Positions 34,827-45,445 of a stretch of DNA of 64,000 nucleotides are shown here, piece after piece. Every line of letters starts with the position of its first letter. The first letter of the stretch is position 1. A program made the translations under genes and the position numbers. Origin of the DNA: Gordionus sp. m RMFG-2023 (taxonomy: Eukaryota > Nematomorpha > Gordioida > Chordodea > Parachordodidae); NCBI RefSeq assembly GCF_954871325.1, contig NC_088775.1, forward strand, positions 58,629,561 through 58,693,560, given 5' to 3'. The notes beneath the pieces are model-generated. The model was not told where the DNA came from. It searched no databases and saw only the letters and a program-made list of their open reading frames with translations.

Positions 34827-35307
34827 ATGAAAATGACTATTCAATCGACTCATAGGAAGATTCAAGAATTGGGGTTAGAATCATCAAATCGGAATGATCC
34901 AACGTTATGTTTATTTGCAGCTATGATCGATGGATTAGCATTCTTACCTATACATGATGTCAAACGAAGTATGGAGTATTTAAAAACCATTGTATCGGAT
35001 GAAAACAAAGAATTATTGATTTATTTTGATAAAAATTATGTGAATGGAGAATTGAGATATGGGAGAAACACTCAAAAGCAAGTAGAGCCATTGCTCCCAC
35101 TTAAAACATGGAATGTGTTCAACGTTACGATTGCTGGGGAAAATCGAACAAATAATGTGTGAAGGATGGAATAATCGATTTCAGCATATTATAGGGCACA
35201 AACAACCTAAGATATCGAAAATCGAAAAAATGAGGATGGAAATAGCCGTTGACATGGCAAAATCGGCCAATGGAGTATTGGGACATACACTCCCAAAAAA
35301 ATCGTAG
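34827..35307 (+). pseudogene. MULE transposase, C-terminal part
   Basis: From ATG at 34827 the frame reads through LCLFAAMIDGLAFLPIHDVK, then ELLIYFDKNYVNGEL and WNVFN, ending in the block ENRTNNV. The hallmark RTNN-x-x-EGW-x-N-x-F continues as CEGWNNRFQHIIGHKQP in another frame from 35150, so about two bases are missing at that point. The rest (KISKIEKMRMEIAVDMAKSA) runs to a stop at 35305. The catalytic DD domain expected upstream is not seen between 34120 and 34827. It belongs to the 30751-36799 element. Confidence 0.7.
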
Positions 35308-36455
35308 TTATGAAACGAAACAAAATATTTAAAAAAATTTATGTATTGATTTTTTAGAAGAGAAGGGACTTGCCTAATTTTCTCTCTTCAATTGGAGAAC
35401 ATATACGTTCTTGAATTGTTTCATTTGAATAATATAATTTATTATTCCATATATCATTTAATAAATTATAATTATTTCTTTTCTGTAAATTTTAAAAAAA
35501 ATTCATAAGCAAAATAATAATTGTTAGATTCGAAAATTATAATACTCACTGCTGATAATCACCTCTGGATGTATGATTAAAATGGTCAGCATTTTTCATT
35601 ACTTTTGGCGGTATTTAATTAAAATTGGGCATTAAAAAATATAATTTTGCAAGTTTTATATTGATTTTGTATTTAGTCAGTTAAGTTCTTAAAGTAGGTA
35701 AATACTTCAGTAAAATAATTTATATCAAATAGAGGGGATCAGATTGAATTGCAAATTTCCTATTTCGCCACAGAATTTATAATTATATTATTTAATAGCT
35801 TATCTTTATAAAAACAAAAAAGGGCGCTATTTAAGAGTTAGTAAATTGTGAAAAGCCTCTTATCTCCAACTGATATTTAAATTTTTAATATATTTCTAAA
35901 AAAATGTTTAAAATTTGTGTAAAAATAATCTTTTTTTTTAAAGTAAAAATTTGATTTTCAATAAATATCTAAAAGTTGATGAAAATGTGTAAAGGTGAAC
36001 TAGATTTATTTAACTTTCGTTTCATTATTTAAAACCTCAAATCCTCGAAGGAATTTGACTTTAAAAAACATTTCTATTTAAATAAATAGTGCAGAGCAGA
36101 TCCGGGTCAAAAAATGATATGAATTGATGCCGGGCCAAAATAAAAAATCAGAGCTGGCCATTATCATTACTTACTTATAATAATATTTAGCTTAATATTA
36201 CAGAGACTAGGTAATTTTTGAATTTATAAATCCGGACCAAAATAAAAAATCTAAGCTGGCCATAATATTTTGCATAATATCAGAGAGACTAGGTATCCAA
36301 TTTGTTTATTTTATAAATATTGCTTTGTTTAGTTTTCACTAAACCTGGGCTCGGGATAAGTCCATAACATTATACATTATATTTATTAGTATTATTTAAT
36401 AATTTAAGTTTTGTTAGGTTTAATATTAATCACAAGAACTATTTTATTTTGAAAA
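35308..36455. other. MULE interior, non-coding
   Basis: AT-rich. 35455-35500 and 35740-35790 match 50685-50815, which identifies them as MULE-family sequence. GCCGGGCCAAAATAAAAAATC-like words repeat at about 36140 and 36235. Confidence 0.5.
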
Positions 36456-36459
36456 TTTT

Positions 36460-36797
36460 TATTTGGAAAAATTTTACAGGAATTTTTGACGATTTTTTCA
36501 AAAAATATTTTATAGGGATTTTTTTTCCGGGGATATTTTTTCCTATATTGTTAATTTTATAAAAATAATTTAATATTTTATAGAATTTAAAAAATGGGGA
36601 ATTTTTTTCCGGGTAATTATTTTCTATGAATTTTTTTTTCCGGGGAATTATTTTTTAAGGGAATTTTTTTCCAGGGAATTATTTTCCTGGAAATATTTTT
36701 TCCGGGGAGTAATCTTCCGGGGAATTTTTTTCCCGGGGATTTTTTTTCCAAGGAATTTATTTTCCGGGGATTTTTTTTCCTGGGAATTATTTTCCTA
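36460..36797. repeat. GGGGAATTATTTTCC tandem array, right end of MULE
   Basis: About eighteen imperfect units such as TTCCGGGGAATTTTTTTCC, inverted relative to 30760-31060. Confidence 0.85.
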
Positions 36798-37739
36798 GAT
36801 TCAAACTAAATATTATATAAAATTATTAATAAATTGAACTAAATTAATTAAAATTATTTTAACTACTTTCACAGGGAATTTCATGTCATACATTATATTT
36901 AGTAGCAACATAAGAAAACATATAATATTGCCATATGAAAATGCCAACCTTTGTAGAATATACAAAATAAACTGGGCCATATTATAAATATAATGTTATC
37001 CTTCTCACTTTAGGGAGGCCTATTTTTAAAGAGAAACTAGCGCGCCTTCTAGACAGAAATTATTAAAATAGTTCATTATTAAAAGTAAATAAAAATTTAC
37101 CAAGCCCGAATTTTTATAAAAATAATCGGTGCATATTTAACCAATTTTTGGCCAAGCCTAAAATGCCGCCGTTGATGAAAATATCGCCAGCGGGTAGCCA
37201 ATTTTCATATGGGTGGCGCACGGCCGGCGAAAAAATTTTTTTTAAAAATATTTTCTATATTTTATGCATTTTTATTTTAATAATTAGTCAATATCACTAT
37301 TGTAAATTTTTTAAGTCAATCAGGATTTTGATGAATTCTTGTTTTATACCTAATTTAACATCCTAATTATTTTGACATCATTTTAGAAATTCAATCAAAA
37401 ATCCAAAATAGCTCAAAAATCATTTCCCTAAAGAAAAATTTGCTAAAAAAAACTGACGTTACAATTTACGGTTTGTGATTTTCATATAATAATATAGTAT
37501 GTTCATTTATTTAATTTATTTTTAATTTCAGGAATTCTAGGTGTTGGCTTCTCTTTTAGACTCAATATTACAAAAATTGAAAATTATATCAAAGTATATA
37601 ATAGAACAAAATTACTCAGCGTCGGAATTTATTAAAAAACATTTTAAAAGTATAAATGATGATATCAGGGTATAGTAAATAGCGGTTGAGAATTACGAGG
37701 TATTAAATTTAAATTATTAGACAAAATTAGCTAAACATC

Positions 37740-37990
37740 CAACAAGTTTAAATTATGATTTCACTTTAAGTGATTTAGAACAAGAATGTCCTTTTCCGCA
37801 CAAGATATGGATGTTCTAAATTTCTGGAGAGAAAAGAGGATCAAACTTCCTAATTTTTCTATACTAGCTAAAAAAAATATTCTGTGCTCCGGCAACCAGC
37901 ACACTTAGTCAAAGAGTTTTCTCTACCGCTGGGTTGATGTATTCAAGGATCATCATTATTTCTGGAAAATTTAAATAATGATTATAAAAT
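37740..37990 (+). pseudogene. hAT dimerisation-domain fragment
   Basis: DMDVLNFWREKRIKLPNFSI then, after a one-base frame change, CAPATSTLSQRVFSTAGLMY gives the classical hAT block (W-x-x-x-x-x-x-x-P-x-L-S-x-LA, PATS-x-x-S-(E/Q)R-(V/A)FS). The upstream segment at 37540-37690 (NRTKLLSVGIY-like in one frame) may be more of the same protein but is too decayed to assign. It is the probable remnant of the transposase of the 29534-38522 unit. Confidence 0.6.
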
Positions 37991-38109
37991 TAAAAATCGA
38001 TTTTGAATTTATGAGTTTTCTTTATATGGATCAAAAAAAATGCCGAGATATCTATAATGTAGTATTATTTTATTTTAATTTTTCTTAAAAAATTAATTAG
38101 CAATTAAAA

Positions 38110-38236
38110 AACATGTTATAAAAATTTATAACGGTACGCCGATTTAAGCTGCCTATGATGCAGCGGCTAAAAATCGGCCCAGCCACCGATTACATATTAA
38201 CGCCGACCGCCGATAGTTTCGTCGGCGCAAAGGTCT
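38110..38236. repeat. GC-rich hAT-type subterminal segment
   Basis: CGGCTAAAAATCGGCCCAGC, GCCGACCGCCGATAG and GTCGGCGCAAAGGTCTA (minus strand TAGACCTTTGCGCCGAC) resemble the TAGACCTGTGCGCCG tips of the MITE at 44360-44543. No partner end is clear. Confidence 0.4.
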
Positions 38237-38530
38237 ATATATATATAATATTCTGATATTTAATTTCGGTGTAAATATATTCTATTCTATGGATTTTTTT
38301 CAGTGTAATTATATTATTATACAAATAAATTGTATATTTTCTTACCATTGATTAAGATTTGTAAATTGTAATTATTTATAAAGTAACTTATAATGTAATT
38401 AGTTACTTTTGAAATATAACTGTAACTAGTTACATCGAAAAATATATAACTAGTTACCTTTTTATGAATGTAACTAGTAACTGTGACTATTTAAGTTTCA
38501 AAAGTAATTAATAACAACACTAAAAATAAT

Positions 38531-39295
38531 CTAAGTCTTTGTCATTCCTATATTAAGTATTTTGATCAAATTTAGTAAATAAAATTTTATATAAATATTG
38601 ATTTAAGTCACTGATTTTTTTTAAAAATTGGGGTGATTTAATGTTTTAAAAAGTAATTTAAATGGAACTAATTTTATTGGCCAACCCTAATGCAAACTAG
38701 TAAATATTTTAAAAAATTCTCGGTGGGGGGGGGGGGGAGGGGGCTCGACTTGGAATTCATGTTGATTTGTCATGGAATTCACCTACCAATACTACTAAGT
38801 TGTTATAACCCAGTAAAAAATGATAGAGTGACTAAAAATTTTCTTTACAGATAAACGAGGATGTACTAATGATAAAAATTTTGAGAATGTTTTATTATTT
38901 AAAATTTAACAATAATTATTTTAATTATATATTTGTACAAAGATGTTATAACAGCTCAATAAATTTTTTTAGCTCACTTCGAAATTTGAATTTTAACAAT
39001 AGAATCCTAAATTAAGCATTATAAACACCTTTAAGTATAATAAAAATTGCATCTGTATCTAAATACTAGAAGAAATATCCTAGATCCATTTAGACAAGGT
39101 ATCTGTGTCTAAATACAATTGGAAAGTATATTTTAAAACTCTGATTTGGAAGATTATTTCAAGATTGGTTGTTTGATTTTTAAAAGATAATCATTTGTAA
39201 TTTATTTTTAAAATCTTGGAATTTCAAATATTTTCTTGGTAATTTTAGTATTAAAAAAGGTTTATGGGAAAAAAAAAACTAATATCGGATAAAAC
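38531..39295. other. Spacer with hAT tips, no gene seen
   Basis: Contains GGCCAACCCTA at 38679-38689, a G homopolymer at about 38726 and a GTATCTGTGTCTAAATAC segment near 39100 like the CAGAGTTGGGCAGTA MITE family. I looked here for the C-terminal exon of the ARL3-like gene and did not find it. Confidence 0.4.
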
Positions 39296-39481
39296 TTGAA
39301 TTCCTTCTCCAGTTTGGGCCGAACATGCTTGGATTTGCCAGTCCCTGTCCCTGATGAGATTCAGTTTTAACAATTGCGCTATTTCTGAAGCTGGTGAGGA
39401 CCCATTTATATCTTGTTTATTGGCATAAACCAACAAGGGCACATGTTGTAATTTTTCTACCGATAATAATTCTTCGAATTG
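39296..39481 (-). CDS. Arl3: Internal exon of an ARL3-like small GTPase
   Basis: The minus strand between an acceptor (CATGCATAG, just above 39481) and a GT donor (just below 39296) is a 186-nt, 62-codon exon in phase 0. It encodes [40 protein letters not shown] and [23 protein letters not shown] is the G4 guanine-specificity motif and the SA within CSAQTGEG is G5; ASEIA, L-x-x-IRDR-x-WQIQ-x-CSA and TGEG-x-Q match ARL3 (ARL2/ARL3 branch of ARF-like GTPases), which releases lipidated cargo from UNC119/PDE6D in cilia. G1-G3 exons upstream (rightward) and the last exon are not visible. Intact, so a live gene, a processed-free duplicate fragment or part of a gene with very long introns are all possible. 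Confidence 0.8.
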
Positions 39482-40139
39482 CTATGCATGAATATAAAAC
39501 ATAAGGACATAGGTTGAAAAATAACAATTTAATATTGTGTCAGTCAGAGTTAGAGGTAGCGAAATACATTTTGTAAAAATTACTCGCATTTTAGGTAGTG
39601 TTGCAAACATATTTTTAAAAATGCTAGCGTTCATATAAAAAAAGGAAGGCGTTCAAATTTGTGAGCGCGATCGAAAAATCTTTAAATATATTTTTTAAAT
39701 TCATTTAATAATAAATAAAGCCTAATAACGCGTATAAAAATATTAAACAATATAATTTAAAATAAATATTATATTATAATGATTAGCTAATTTATAGATG
39801 AGAAATAACTATGAGTTAAAATAAGATATAAATTATTTAAATATTTTGTCAATTAAAAAAATTTATATTAAATTTGTTAATTGTTTTTCAACATTTTCGT
39901 CTGATATGCAAAAGCGTTTCGTAGTTAAAACGGAATTCCCTAAGCGAAATTGCGTTCTACGGGAAGTGAAATTGTGATTAATGATGTTGTATTTAATGAA
40001 GAAATATTTTTTGTATTATACCTTTAATTTTATCTAATATGTGGTAAATTCTCTTCAGCATTTATAAGTATTAACATGTAAGCTATTATTCGTTTTTTGC
40101 CTATGTTAAAATGATAAAAGAGCAGTTCCAAAATGATGG
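39482..40139. other. No gene seen
   Basis: AT-rich. TAGTGTTGCAAAC near 39597 looks like an hAT tip without a partner. No earlier ARL3 exon was recognised. Confidence 0.4.
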
Positions 40140-40335
40140 TAACGGTCTGCAATGGGAGGGTTTTAGCGAAAGCCAGCCCACTTGCTTTGAAATTTTTTAA
40201 TTCGCCCGCTCACGTATTTCCTAAAAAATTTACCCACCCACAGGGTCATTTATCTATAAATTTTGTTTAACCCGCTCGCCTAATGTTTAAAAATTATTTT
40301 AATGGCTGGATTGGCTCTTTATTTATTTATTTTAA
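40140..40335. repeat. Copy of the 17.9 kb GC-rich repeat
   Basis: Matches 17937-18050 (TCATTTATCTATAAATTTTG, TTAAAAATTATTTTAATGGC, GGATTGGCTCTTTATTTATT). It carries CCCGCTC words of hAT subterminal type. Confidence 0.6.
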
Positions 40336-40339
40336 TGTA

Positions 40340-40960
40340 TATATAATTAGTTCCAAAAAACCCAGATAATCATTGACGAGCTCCAAGAACCGATCATAAT
40401 CTGCTATAACGCCAACATGCTGTTTATACCGAAGCGTTAGATAGTCACATCGGCGTCTCCTGGGGCATCGATAATCTATCAAGCAGTAGGAATGGGAGCA
40501 CTCCTCGCCATCAGCAAACATGGAGTTCCTCTGGTCATTTTCACACTCAACCATGACTTACTATGTTTACAAGGCTCAGTCACCGTCTATAGAGATTGTG
40601 ATCACTCAGATTCTCAGAAAGCTAGGCTTACCAATCATAGCGGTCAGCCAAAATATCCAATGGGTCCCCACTGAAGAAAACCCGGCAGACAAGCCATCAA
40701 GAACTGGATAGGAGACATGGCAGCCTATACTCTGTTTGACCAACCAGTCAACCACAAATCGAACAAATGACCACGATTTGGATGCCCAACACTCTCTATT
40801 CGAGATCGAAACTGTCAACACACCATCCCTGATCTCTGGACTATCGGAACCTCTACTGAAACCTGGAGACCAGAAGAGTTGTCCATACAAACAGAAGAGC
40901 TTTAGAGAAGCTAAAAACAAACCTCAGCAAGTAATGAATCCCAGCAAACAATAACGCCAT
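40340..40960 (+). mobile_element. Fossil retroelement fragment (pol, RNase H-like end)
   Basis: A 0.6 kb block with clearly higher GC content and different codon use from its surroundings. It encodes WVPTEENPADKPSR, a motif typical of the end of the RNase H region in LTR-type and DIRS-type retroelement polyproteins. No LTR or other pol domain is recognised nearby. The fragment is broken; family cannot be resolved further from the sequence. Confidence 0.55.
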
Positions 40961-41391
40961 GTCAAAAATTCAGAGAAAACGCGACGGAATCTAAACAAAA
41001 TGAAACATCCAACAATATTTAATTGCATTATACTTAAATATTATATACTCGATATATTATCGTAATTACCTTATCTCAAAATTTTTTTTTATACATATTA
41101 CTCTCGAATTTTTGACTTACTTGTTTTAATATAAAGCAATGAATATTCGAAACCATAAAGGCCAAGATATTCGACTGATTTATGCCCCCAATTGTTTATA
41201 ACAGAGAAAAACCAACCTATTTCAAGCCTCTAGGAAGAGGCATCAGATTACATTGTTATTGTGTTGAGTCTTTCACATTCTTGCCTTAGCACATGATTAA
41301 CTGAATTTACCATAAAACAGCCTCTACATATGATTAATGGTGGACATATTGAAGGCATTAAATAATGATCTTGATTTAAACTAATTATAAT
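40961..41391. other. No gene seen
   Basis: Ordinary AT-rich sequence. Confidence 0.4.
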
Positions 41392-42178
41392 TAGGGATGT
41401 ACCGATATTTTATATCGGATCGGGCCGATATTTCATCCATTTTAAAATATCGGTTATCAACCAATATATAAAATTTTCCGATCCGATATAAAATGGCGTC
41501 TTTAACAAAAATAAAATGTTCAAAAATTTTTTAAGTTATATTTAAAATCATTTATTTTTTTAATAAAATCGAAATCCATTTTTATGTATATTTTTTTAAA
41601 AAAAATAGATTTATAGTATTTTAAAAGTTTTTTTTATAAAAATAGAAAGGAACACCCAGTTTTAATTATTTTAAATCTTTTTAAATAATCAATTTTATTA
41701 TTTATACTTTAAATAAAAGAATTTTTTTAAATATGGTATCTGAATTATGAAATATTTTACAAAAGACAGATAATTTTGCAAAATGCGTTATCTGCTGAAT
41801 CATCTGAGTCTGCCTTCATTACGGCAGGAGATATAGATAGTCCATATCGTAGAAGCTTATTGCCAGAAAAGAAAATCTAGAGGCTCTCATATTTATTTTT
41901 AAAAATCAAATATATTATAATTTTATATATTAAATATTACAATTTTATAATTCATAACAACATAAAATGGATATATTATTAAATATATATTTTTTTAATT
42001 ATAGTTTTAATTGTAGAAATAAAAAAATTAAATTAAATGCATAATTGGATTTTTTGTATAAAAATATTGATTTCTAAATTACATTTGGTTCAAAGGGGGG
42101 TGGGTGAAAAATCAGTATAAATATCGGATAGGGTTTGAAAAAATATCGGAGAAAAATATGTGGATCGGCACAGCCCTA
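41392..42178. mobile_element. hAT-type non-autonomous element (TAGGGATGTnCCGATA family, second copy)
   Basis: Starts TAGGGATGTACCGATATTTT and ends GGATCGGCACAGCCCTA. Subterminal ATCGG repeats at both sides (41415-41490 and 42120-42165). Same family as 14937-15637. No clear 8 bp duplication. Confidence 0.65.
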
Positions 42179-42202
42179 CTATTATGTAAAATTATATATT
42201 TA

Positions 42203-42556
42203 ATGCATGAAACCAATGACATATATAATACCTAGACTGACGATTCATTCATTAAAATGCATTTTTAAGCGTCGTTGAATGCAAATCAGCTGGACCCGCC
42301 ATTTTAGTAACCCATATGATAATTATTCTCATGTTAAAAACTATTAAATTGATAACTTGCTTCCTTATTATCTCGATGATCAGGTAATTCTTTAATAAAG
42401 TTTGCATCAGATATAGGAATAAATTAGGCTCTCGTTTAAAATTTTAATAATGATTTCTGTAAGCAAGATGGCGTCCCCGGCTGATTTGCATTGATGTACA
42501 CTTTTAATGAATGAATCGTCAGTCTAGGTGTTATATATGTCATTGGATGAAATGCA
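42203..42556. mobile_element. Palindromic MITE with GACGATTCATTCATTAAAA ends
   Basis: CCAATGACATATATAATACC, TAGACTGACGATTCATTCAT and TGCAAATCAGC on the left are mirrored on the right (complements end at about 42545), giving inverted repeats of roughly 110 bp with a 130 bp centre. The right side carries AAGATGGCG. No coding content. Confidence 0.75.
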
Positions 42557-42793
42557 ATCTAATAGCATATACACATCATTGAAATTCACATTATTAAGTT
42601 TTTTAAAAATTTAAATATAAAAAAAAATGTAATAAATAACATCGTATTGTACCGCCTTTACTATTTTTCAGCCATAATTAGGGATTTTTTCGCATGACTT
42701 TTTGCTAAATTTTGCTTAAGCTTAAAATTTGTATGCTCAATTTAACAAGCTGATTGCTCAATATATACTTTTACTTTATAAATATTACCTTAT

Positions 42794-42927
42794 AGTGTTG
42801 TTAAAAAGTTGAGTTCTTACGACTTGAGACTCGAGTCGTAGTCGTAAAAAACGGCTCTCAAGCCGATCAAGGAGCCGCATGAGTCGGCTCGCTTAGTCGG
42901 CTCAGAGGGTAGCTTGAGTTTATTTCA
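42794..42927 (+). repeat. Terminal inverted repeat, left end of 10.9 kb composite
   Basis: 134 bp, reverse complement of 53590-53727 apart from scattered substitutions and a 4-base gap. It is GC-rich and CpG-rich (GAGTCG, CGGCTC words) compared with the neighbourhood. Confidence 0.85.
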
Positions 42928-43555
42928 AATTTCAGTACGTGCTCTCCTTCATCATTTCTTTCTCCGTATCCAAAACCACCATGATGCCTTTTGTAGCTAT
43001 CTCTTGCTTTCCCCACATGCGCATTTAAGTCACCACCAATTATGACTAGGTCATCCTTAGGGATTTCCATTACAGCTTCATCAAGGATAGCTCTAAAGTC
43101 ATCTTTCTCTTCTTCCTTGCAACCCGTTTGAGGAGCATATACTGATAGGATGTGTAGTATTGATTGACCAATGCAGAGTTTTATCTTCATTAGTCTATCA
43201 GAGATCCTGTTGACTTCTACTACTGAAGAGGTTAGGTCTTGGCTGAGGATGATGCCGACACCGTTCCTATTGCTAACAAGTCCATTATAGTACAATTTAT
43301 ACCCATCTCCAATCATCAAAGTTTTCTGTCCTTTCCATTTCGTCTCTTGTATACACGCTATATCAACTTTTCTCTTGTTCAACATTGATGCCAATTCTCT
43401 CGTCTTACCTTTAAGCGTCCCAATATTCAAACTTGCCAGTCTTGTCTTCTTTGCTTTGACCTTTACTTTATTTTTCACAGGATGGAGGTCTACACCCTGC
43501 GCGTCGCATGGAGGGAACGCCCTAGCTTTCATATTCATATTTTCATTTGTGTCCT
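42928..43555 (-). pseudogene. RTE-type LINE, 5' fragment (endonuclease domain)
   Basis: From ATG at 43538 the minus strand encodes about 205 residues of an apurinic-like endonuclease: LASLNIGTLKGKTRELASML, ACIQETKWKG (catalytic E in QETKW), ILSVYAPQTGCKEEE and DLVIIGGDLNAHVGK (catalytic D and N). Such proteins are often annotated craniofacial development protein 2-like. The frame is intact until it is cut at 42928, where it joins the left TIR; the shared word AAATTT marks the junction. Upstream of the ATG (43555) the LINE meets MULE-array sequence (GGGGAATTTATTTCCGGGG), so 43555 is its 5' end. Residues 85-205 are duplicated, inverted, at 47811-48173 with one visible difference. Confidence 0.85.
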
Positions 43556-43559
43556 TCTA

Positions 43560-43660
43560 TTTTAAAATCTAAAAAATGGGGAATTTATTTCCGGGGAATA
43601 ATTTTATATGGTAATTTTTTCCCGATAATTATTTTTTTTATTTCCGAATACCCTTCGACG
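43560..43660. repeat. Remnant of GGGGAATTATTTTCC array
   Basis: AAAATGGGGAATTTATTTCC followed by GGGGAATAATTTT matches the inner edge of the array at 19290-19325 and 30970-31015, showing that the LINE inserted into a copy of the MULE family. Confidence 0.7.
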
Positions 43661-43975
43661 AGCCAAATTTTTCAAAATAGACCCGGCCCGAATTATTTTT
43701 TAAAATAATTATTAATTTTATATAGACTTCTACTGAGTCATTTAGGTGTAGTTCAATGTTGGAAATGAATGGGGATGATTCCGTGAATAGTTCTGATATT
43801 TTTAATATTATGAATTATTTCTACCATACTCCAAAAAAGACACATAGGAAATGTTCTATATGCCAGAAGATGTATTGAGTTAGTACGGCGACAAGTATAT
43901 ATTTTTTAAATAATCATTCATAATTTTTACAAATATTTTATGTGTGTTAATTCAATAAAAATACCAAATTATCAG

Positions 43976-44277
43976 AGCTGTTAAACCATATTTTTATAAG
44001 TAGCGCGCTACCGCTATCGCTGCATCAAAAAAATATAGCACGCTATTAGCTAGTATTTTTTTTAAAATATCTTTGGTTACCTATTAATATTTTTATAAAA
44101 AATAATTATAAATAAATTTGTTTTATTTTTTGTTTATAATGCAAATGCATAACATAATATATAATACATAAAAAGGGAAGTTTTTATGGTTCTAATTATG
44201 GCCTTTTTGTCTGCTATCTAGCGCGCTATTACCTATCAATCAATAACAAAAAAGATCCAGCTACTTAACAACTCTGA
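43976..44277. mobile_element. hAT MITE in the transposase intron (copy also at 47232-47533)
   Basis: 302 bp with ends CAGAGCTGTTAAACC and, on the minus strand, CAGAGTTGTTAAGTAGCTGG. Subterminal TAGCGCGCTA words are symmetric. No clear 8 bp duplication. Present in both palindrome arms, so it predates the inversion. Confidence 0.65.
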
Positions 44278-44359
44278 TTAAAATAAATAATTTTAATTTA
44301 ATTAGATTCTCGACATTATGTAAGCCTTCATTAGATGAATCTATTAATAATATAAAATC

Positions 44360-44543
44360 TAGACCTGTGCGCCGATCCGATGTCTCAATTTATGGCGGCG
44401 GTATTTTATGTTTATCACCGCGAGTAATCAATTATCTTATATATCCTAGACATTTTATTTTTAATAATCATTTTATTTAAATTAAACTTTAGAAAATCAA
44501 TTATTCCTTTCTTTATTGTTTATCACGGCGGGGCACAGGTCTA
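44360..44543. mobile_element. hAT MITE in the transposase intron (copy also at 46966-47149)
   Basis: 184 bp with ends TAGACCTGTGCGCCG and, on the minus strand, TAGACCTGTGCCCCGCC; flanks ATAAAATC and ATAATATC agree at 7 of 8 bases. Internal TATCACCGCG/TATCACGGCG words are mirrored. Confidence 0.7.
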
Positions 44544-45445
44544 ATAATATCTAATGGCTTATTAATCAGAATAGGTTTTTATATCATCTATATCCTTAAT
44601 ATTTCGAAACTTTCAATAAGTTTTAATCCCCATTCACATTTTATAAATATTTTTAGCAAATTTACGAAGGCATATGAAGTCTATGCATCCGGGAGAATTA
44701 TCTACCAAATGCATCGAAGTCCCTGATTCATTGTTCGGAGCCAGAAAATTATCTGATACCGAAAATCTATATATGAATAAATTAGTCATAAGATGCCTAA
44801 TAAAAAATAATTTATCGTTTAATGTATTGGAAAGTAAAAGTTTCAAGGATATGTTCAAATATGTTAATAAAAATATAAAGATTGTCTGTCGACAGACTGG
44901 CAAAAAGTATTTGTCTACTATATACCAAAGCGCTAAAGACAACATTATAAAAATTTTAAAAAATGTAAAAGGCCTTATTTCTTTAACCACAGATCTATGG
45001 ACCCAGAATTCTATATCATATTGTGCTATCACCGTACATTTTATTGATGAATTCTGGGTGTTAAATTTTTTTATTGGACATTATAAAGTTTCCATACCCT
45101 CACAAAGGGGAGGACATATGTGAATTAATTATATACCATCACCCATGATAATGGGTCGAATATTATAGCAGCACTGGATTTAATTAACCAAAATTTCCAA
45201 TTTAAATACAAAAAAGGCATTAACAGTCAGAGATGCCTGCCACATATAATAAATATGATTGTGAAGGAAGGCATCGATTCGTTTTCTAACGAGTTATCTA
45301 CTGTAGAAAAATTTGTTAGAAAATTGCATAGAAGTTCTAAATGTATGCAAAAGTTCATCAAGATTAGTGGTGTGCGAATACCGATGGATGTGGTAACTCG
45401 ATGGAATAGTTAATACATAATGTTATCGAGTATTAATAAAGTATT

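Larger units (their letters stand above)
30751..36799 (+). mobile_element. MULE transposon with tandem-array inverted ends
   Basis: The left end (30751 to about 31060) is an array of GGAAAATAATTCCCC-like units; the right end (about 36460-36797) is the same array inverted, TTTTTTTCCGGGGAATTATT. Between them lie unique sequence shared with 19400-20060, the 31367-34116 insertion, a MULE transposase C-terminus (34827-35307) and sequence at 34380-35800 of which a shortened copy occurs at 50560-50820. Together these define one element of about 3.3 kb before insertion. No clear 9 bp duplication could be read at the ends. The transposase upstream half is not visible, so the copy is non-functional. 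Confidence 0.65.
29534..38522 (+). mobile_element. 9 kb hAT-bounded unit with perfect 8 bp target duplication
   Basis: AAAATAAT directly precedes (29526-29533) and follows (38523-38530) the unit. Ends are inverted: TAGTGTTGTTAAAGTAG at 29534 and TAGTGTTGTTATTAATTAC on the minus strand from 38522. Both have subterminal TAACTAGTTAC words (29550-29650 and 38395-38485). A degraded hAT C-terminal domain in the plus direction at 37740-37990, about 0.5 kb from the right end, is in the right place to be this element's own transposase. The remaining bulk is later insertions: MITEs at 29818 and 30383, a MULE at 30751-36799 and the element nested in that. Confidence 0.85.
43699..45445 (+). repeat. Left arm of 1747 bp palindrome
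   Basis: Exact inverted counterpart of 46064-47810: paired positions sum to 91509 along the whole length with no indels that I could find. Only a handful of substitutions were noticed (for example near 43778 and 45355). The arm carries the hAT transposase front half and two MITEs. The centre (45446-46063) is 618 bp of single-copy sequence. Confidence 0.95.

Noticed and set aside
28397-38689. Possible 10 kb element between TAGAGTTGGC and GCCAACCCTA
   Set aside because: The tips match for only about ten bases, the flanks do not form a duplication, and the perfect-duplication unit 29534-38522 explains the region better.
40606-40920. Minus-strand frame in the retroelement fragment
   Set aside because: The recognisable RNase H-end motif is on the plus strand; this frame is its shadow.
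44634-45032. Minus-strand frame in the left palindrome arm (mirrored at 46477-46875)
   Set aside because: It is antisense to the hAT transposase, whose plus-strand frame carries the family motifs.
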